Assembly: GCA_964424205.1 (NCBI GenBank)
Contig: CAYRIF010000173.1
Coordinates: 1-8,151, forward strand
Direction of reading: 5' to 3'
Source: CAYRIF01 sp964424205
GTDB lineage: Bacteria; Bacteroidota; Bacteroidia; Cytophagales; Cyclobacteriaceae
Length of the DNA: 8,151 nucleotides
Part shown: positions 5,376 through 8,151 of the stretch, piece by piece
How the letters are laid out: every line of letters starts with the position of its first letter
Numbering within the stretch: the first letter of the stretch is position 1
Notes under the pieces: generated by a model
What the model saw: the letters and a program-made list of their open reading frames with translations, nothing else
Told to the model about the DNA's origin: nothing
Database searches by the model: none
Position numbers and translations under genes: made by a program

Positions 5376-7376
5376 ATGAAAATTCGACTGTACGAACAAA
5401 ATGGGGAACACTATTTCCAGTTCAACTCAAATGATGGAGATGAAATCCTCAACAGCCAAGCCTACCAAAGCGAAGACGCCAGAGACAATGGTGTTGAATC
5501 TGTGAAAAATAATGCTGGAAATGCAGATAGGTATGAAAATCACCAAGCAGCAGATGGGAAGTATTACTTTACACTAAAAGCTGGAAACAATCAAGAGATA
5601 GGACGAAGTCCCAATTTCGATACTGCAGCCGCACGTCAAAAAGCCATAGCTACATTGCATGGTACAGGTTCGCAAAGTGATGATTCACATGCTTTGACTG
5701 ATGAGGTTAACGTGAATAGAGATAATATTGAAGGTATAGAAGGCTATAGTGCACATATGGATATTGCCGCTGCTCCACAAGCAGAAAATAAACCAGAAAA
5801 GAAGAAAAGAAAAAAGCGTAAAAAATCTGACAAGCCTAAAAAGGAAAAGGTTTATCTAAGAACAGGAGACTACCTGTTCAATGAGGTCAAATACCAAACC
5901 ATGCGAAGTGCAAACGAGAAACATTATTTTGTTTTCCGGGATAAATACGAGAAAACAATTCTTATTAGCACCAATATCAGGGGCTATGAAACTGAAGCTG
6001 ATGTAGATGCTGCCATAGAAAATGTACTAAAACATGGTCCGTTTGAAAACAATTATGAGGGGAAAACCACTAAGAACAATAAATTTTACTTCTATCTCAA
6101 TGATGAGAATGGCAATCACATAGCAAAGAGTTTCTTTTTTGATACGCAAGATGAGATGAAAGAGGCCGCAGGCTTACTGATAGGTCAAATTGCAGCGGAG
6201 GAAGCTACCGCAGTTGCTACCCCAACCAAAGAACAAGAGGTGGATGACTACTTACCTTGTGAAGATTACAAAGGTGGCGCCGAATTTCATAAATTTTACA
6301 GAGATGATATCAAGGAATATTATTTTGCTTATAATAAAGAAGATGGCACTACTTTTTTAAGATCAGAAGGGTATACAACGGAAAAAGCTAGGGATAATGG
6401 CATTGAGTCTGTTAAGAAAAATTCACCAATCGAAGAAAGGTGGACAAAAGGAACAGCGATGAATGGTAAATATCATTATTATGCGCTCAAAGCTGGCAAC
6501 CATCAAGAAATTGCTAGAAGCTGCTATTATGATACAGAAGATGAAATGCTTGGTGCGTATGGATGGATTACTGGTGGCGTAATTGCTTCGGGAATTATGG
6601 CTGCCGCCGCACCTGTTGTTGCAGAAGCAGTAACTCCTATCAAGGAAGAAGTGGTCACACCTCCTCCAGTTAAAGAAAAAATTGTAGCCGCTCCACCACC
6701 GCCGGCAGAAGAAAAATCCGGATGTTTTAAGTGGTGGTGGTTATTGTTATTGTTACTATTACTTGCGCTTCTATTCTGGTGGTTTAAAGGTTGTGATGAT
6801 AAAAAACAGGTTGTTGCTCCTGTCAAAGAAGAAATAGTCATTGTTGATACTGATAACGACGGCGTAGCGGATGAGGATGATGCTTGCCCTGACATAGCAG
6901 GAGTTGTTGACTTAGCTGGCTGTCCAGATAGTGATAAAGACGGTATTGCTGATAAAGACGATGCCTGTCCTAATGAAGCGGGAATAGCGGCCAATAAAGG
7001 TTGTCCTGAAGTCAATGAAGATGTAAAAGCAGTACTATCAGACTTTGCCATTAAAGGAGTTCATTTCCAAACCAACAAGGCAGTTATTCTTACATCTTCC
7101 TACCCTGTAGTAGATAACATTGTAAAGATAATGAGTGAAAACACCTCGTATAAACTTAAAATATCAGGATATACCGATAGTAGAGGTGATGATGCCGCCA
7201 ATCTAGATTTATCAGATAGGAGAGCAAAAGCCGTGAAGCAATATCTAATTGATAAAGGAATAGATGGTGCTAGAGTAGAAGCAGTGGGTTATGGAGAAGC
7301 AAATCCAATTGCAGATAACAATACAAAAGAAGGGCAAGCGAAGAATAGAAGAGTGATTCCTGAAATTGTGTTTTAG
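5376..7376 (+). CDS. YegP-repeat (DUF1508) envelope protein with TM helix, TSP3 repeats and OmpA domain
   Basis: This 666-residue multidomain protein carries three YegP-like modules, each a pair of DUF1508 repeats, at about 1-95, 180-272 and 311-398. The repeats show FxF/YYF strands followed by motifs such as ARDNGVESVKNN (35-46), ARDNGIESVKKN (338-349) and YYFTLKAGNNQEIGRS (63-78). A Lys/Arg-rich linker (139-158) separates modules 1 and 2. A Pro-rich linker (420-447) leads to one transmembrane helix (453-470, WWW-L8-ALL-FWWF). Two thrombospondin type-3/calcium-binding repeats (DTDNDGVADEDDACPD 491-506; DSDKDGIADKDDACPN 518-533) with four Cys follow, then an OmpA C-terminal domain (about 556-666). 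Asp601 and Arg616 match the pair that binds diaminopimelate in OmpA. A TAA at 5367-5369 rules out an upstream start, so there is no signal peptide. I infer YegP modules in the cytoplasm and the OmpA domain on periplasmic peptidoglycan. The biological function is unknown. Confidence 0.93.
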   Translation: MKIRLYEQNGEHYFQFNSNDGDEILNSQAYQSEDARDNGVESVKNNAGNADRYENHQAADGKYYFTLKAGNNQEIGRSPNFDTAAARQKAIATLHGTGSQSDDSHALTDEVNVNRDNIEGIEGYSAHMDIAAAPQAENKPEKKKRKKRKKSDKPKKEKVYLRTGDYLFNEVKYQTMRSANEKHYFVFRDKYEKTILISTNIRGYETEADVDAAIENVLKHGPFENNYEGKTTKNNKFYFYLNDENGNHIAKSFFFDTQDEMKEAAGLLIGQIAAEEATAVATPTKEQEVDDYLPCEDYKGGAEFHKFYRDDIKEYYFAYNKEDGTTFLRSEGYTTEKARDNGIESVKKNSPIEERWTKGTAMNGKYHYYALKAGNHQEIARSCYYDTEDEMLGAYGWITGGVIASGIMAAAAPVVAEAVTPIKEEVVTPPPVKEKIVAAPPPPAEEKSGCFKWWWLLLLLLLLALLFWWFKGCDDKKQVVAPVKEEIVIVDTDNDGVADEDDACPDIAGVVDLAGCPDSDKDGIADKDDACPNEAGIAANKGCPEVNEDVKAVLSDFAIKGVHFQTNKAVILTSSYPVVDNIVKIMSENTSYKLKISGYTDSRGDDAANLDLSDRRAKAVKQYLIDKGIDGARVEAVGYGEANPIADNNTKEGQAKNRRVIPEIVF

Positions 7377-7396
7377 TCCTTGATTAAGGAAAATAG

Positions 7397-7432
7397 AAAA
7401 AAGGGTTTGGCAAAATTGTCAACCCCTTTTTT
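7397..7432. terminator. Bidirectional intrinsic terminator
   Basis: AAAAAAGGG (7397-7405) pairs with CCCTTTTTT (7424-7432), and after one mismatch TTGGC (7407-7411) pairs with GTCAA (7418-7422), including one G-U pair. The loop is AAAATT. With a T-run on one strand and an A-run on the other, the hairpin can end transcription of the upstream + gene and of the convergent Nudix gene. It begins 21 bp after the YegP/OmpA stop codon. Confidence 0.8.
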
Positions 7433-7457
7433 AGTATTTAGGGTTTGCAAAAAAAAA

Positions 7458-7563
7458 CCAAGGGCGTTAGCTATGAGTAGCCAAAGTGCTAGCTATCTTG
7501 TTATACTTCAAATTGAAGGCTACGAAGTACCTGCCTGCCGTAAGGCAGGGATGATGTGCTTGG
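7458..7563. repeat. Palindrome-rich intergenic element
   Basis: This short stretch packs several inverted repeats: CCTGCC-GTAA-GGCAGG (7534-7549, a GNRA-type tetraloop), CTTCAA-A-TTGAAG (7506-7518), GTAGCC (7477-7482) against GGCTAC (7518-7523), and TACTTC (7504-7509) against GAAGTA (7524-7529). TAGCTA occurs twice (7469-7474 and 7490-7495). CCAAG (7458-7462) and CTTGG (7559-7563) bracket it. It is locally richer in G/C than the surrounding non-coding DNA. It looks like a dispersed palindromic repeat of the REP kind or a structured RNA; with one copy visible this cannot be settled. Confidence 0.5.
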
Positions 7564-7579
7564 GGTTAGAATGGTATGA

Positions 7580-8151
7580 TTACCTAAAATCAATTTCTTC
7601 AACCACCGCCAACAGCTCACTCAACATCATGGCAGTAGCTCCCCAAACGACATGTCCTTGCACGTCAAAGTATGGCGTTTTTAGTTTATAGGTATTTCTG
7701 ATTAACAATTCTGTTTCTTTTTTTGTTGCTGCTTTTTGTAGGTGCTTCAATTCTGTTTCCAAAATTTGCTCCACCTCCACAGGTTCAGGGACGAAATTTG
7801 GTTTACCATCAACAAATCCAACAACGGGCAACACATTAAAATTACTAGCAGATAAATAAAATTTACTTAACGTACCTATCACAGTCACTTTTGAAATATC
7901 AACGCCAATTTCCTCATTGGCTTCTCGTAATGCAGTTTCAATTAGATCCTTATCTCCAGTCTCTTTTTTTCCACCTGGAAAACTTACTTGTCCACCATGC
8001 ACCCCATCATATTCTGGTCGTTTCATCAATGGTAACATTATTTTCCCTTCATCCAGATAAAGCAAAATTAATACACCACCATTTCTTGCCTTTGATTTAT
8101 CCTGTAGCTTATAGCGTTCTGGGTTACGCAAATGTGGCATCATCACTTTAT
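7580..8151 (-). CDS. NudL-type CoA pyrophosphatase (Nudix hydrolase), probably 5'-partial
   Basis: Nudix hydrolases of this type split coenzyme A or its derivatives into 4'-phosphopantetheine species and 3',5'-ADP. The family signature KRPEYDGVHGGQVSFPGG (42-59 counting from the GTG at 8146) leads into the Nudix helix TALREANEEIGVD (71-83), with metal-binding Glu75, Glu78 and Glu79. As in other NudL proteins the first Glu of the generic Nudix box is replaced by Asp (Asp65). Another family mark is the C-terminal VVWGATAMMLSELL. The frame stays open past the GTG at 8146 and ATGs at 8143 and 8140 to the window edge. Relatives usually carry a further 25-30 residues before the MMP motif, so these are probably internal codons and the true start lies outside. 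The gene converges on the YegP/OmpA gene across the shared terminator. The family is clear; substrate is inferred. Confidence 0.9.
   Translation of the reverse strand, partial: KVMMPHLRNPERYKLQDKSKARNGGVLILLYLDEGKIMLPLMKRPEYDGVHGGQVSFPGGKKETGDKDLIETALREANEEIGVDISKVTVIGTLSKFYLSASNFNVLPVVGFVDGKPNFVPEPVEVEQILETELKHLQKAATKKETELLIRNTYKLKTPYFDVQGHVVWGATAMMLSELLAVVEEIDFR

Noticed and set aside
6527..7051. A 174-codon open frame on the minus strand inside the YegP/OmpA gene
   Set aside because: It is antisense to the TM, TSP3 and linker regions, is dominated by Ser/Ala/His runs caused by the repeats on the other strand, and shows no family features.
7380..7691. A + strand open frame after the YegP/OmpA gene
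   Set aside because: It runs through the terminator and the palindromic element and overlaps the Nudix gene antisense; its translation has no recognisable domain.

Overview
The window looks like chromosome from a member of the Bacteroidota, probably a Cytophagales-like marine or soil bacterium. The evidence is a low-GC sequence, start codons without Shine-Dalgarno sites, a textbook Bacteroidota promoter (TTTG-N19-TAnnTTTG) in front of one gene, and protein versions typical of this phylum (Mpl-type 'peptidoglycan synthetase', C1B peptidase, DnaB with an acidic tail, NudL-type Nudix). The genus cannot be told from this sequence.

Layout, left to right: the 3' end of a C1B cysteine aminopeptidase (bleomycin hydrolase/PepC type, +, cut by the window edge); the replicative helicase gene dnaB (-), convergent with the peptidase; an 866-bp AT-rich gene-free gap with a perfect DnaA box, two copies of a roughly 70-bp duplicated cassette and several hairpins; an Mpl-type murein tripeptide ligase (+) with its own promoter; a DnaQ/ExoX-like 3'-5' exonuclease (+), 54 bp further on; a 666-aa envelope protein (+) built from three YegP-like (DUF1508) modules, one transmembrane helix, two calcium-binding thrombospondin type-3 repeats and an OmpA-type peptidoglycan-binding domain; a bidirectional terminator and a palindrome-rich element; and finally a NudL-type CoA pyrophosphatase (-), whose 5' end probably lies beyond the window.

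Most genes are housekeeping: replication (dnaB), DNA processing (exonuclease), cell-wall recycling (Mpl) and nucleotide/cofactor clean-up (Nudix). Two genes touch peptidoglycan: Mpl recycles its peptide, and the OmpA domain should bind it. They are not obviously co-regulated.

The best candidate for something undescribed is the YegP-TM-TSP3-OmpA protein. It has no signal peptide, because an in-frame stop lies two codons before the ATG. The YegP modules are therefore predicted to sit in the cytoplasm and be tethered across the inner membrane to the cell wall. Next in interest are the dnaB-mpl gap, with its DnaA box and duplicated cassette, and the structured element at 7458-7563. No CRISPR array, tRNA, rRNA, insertion sequence or phage gene was seen.
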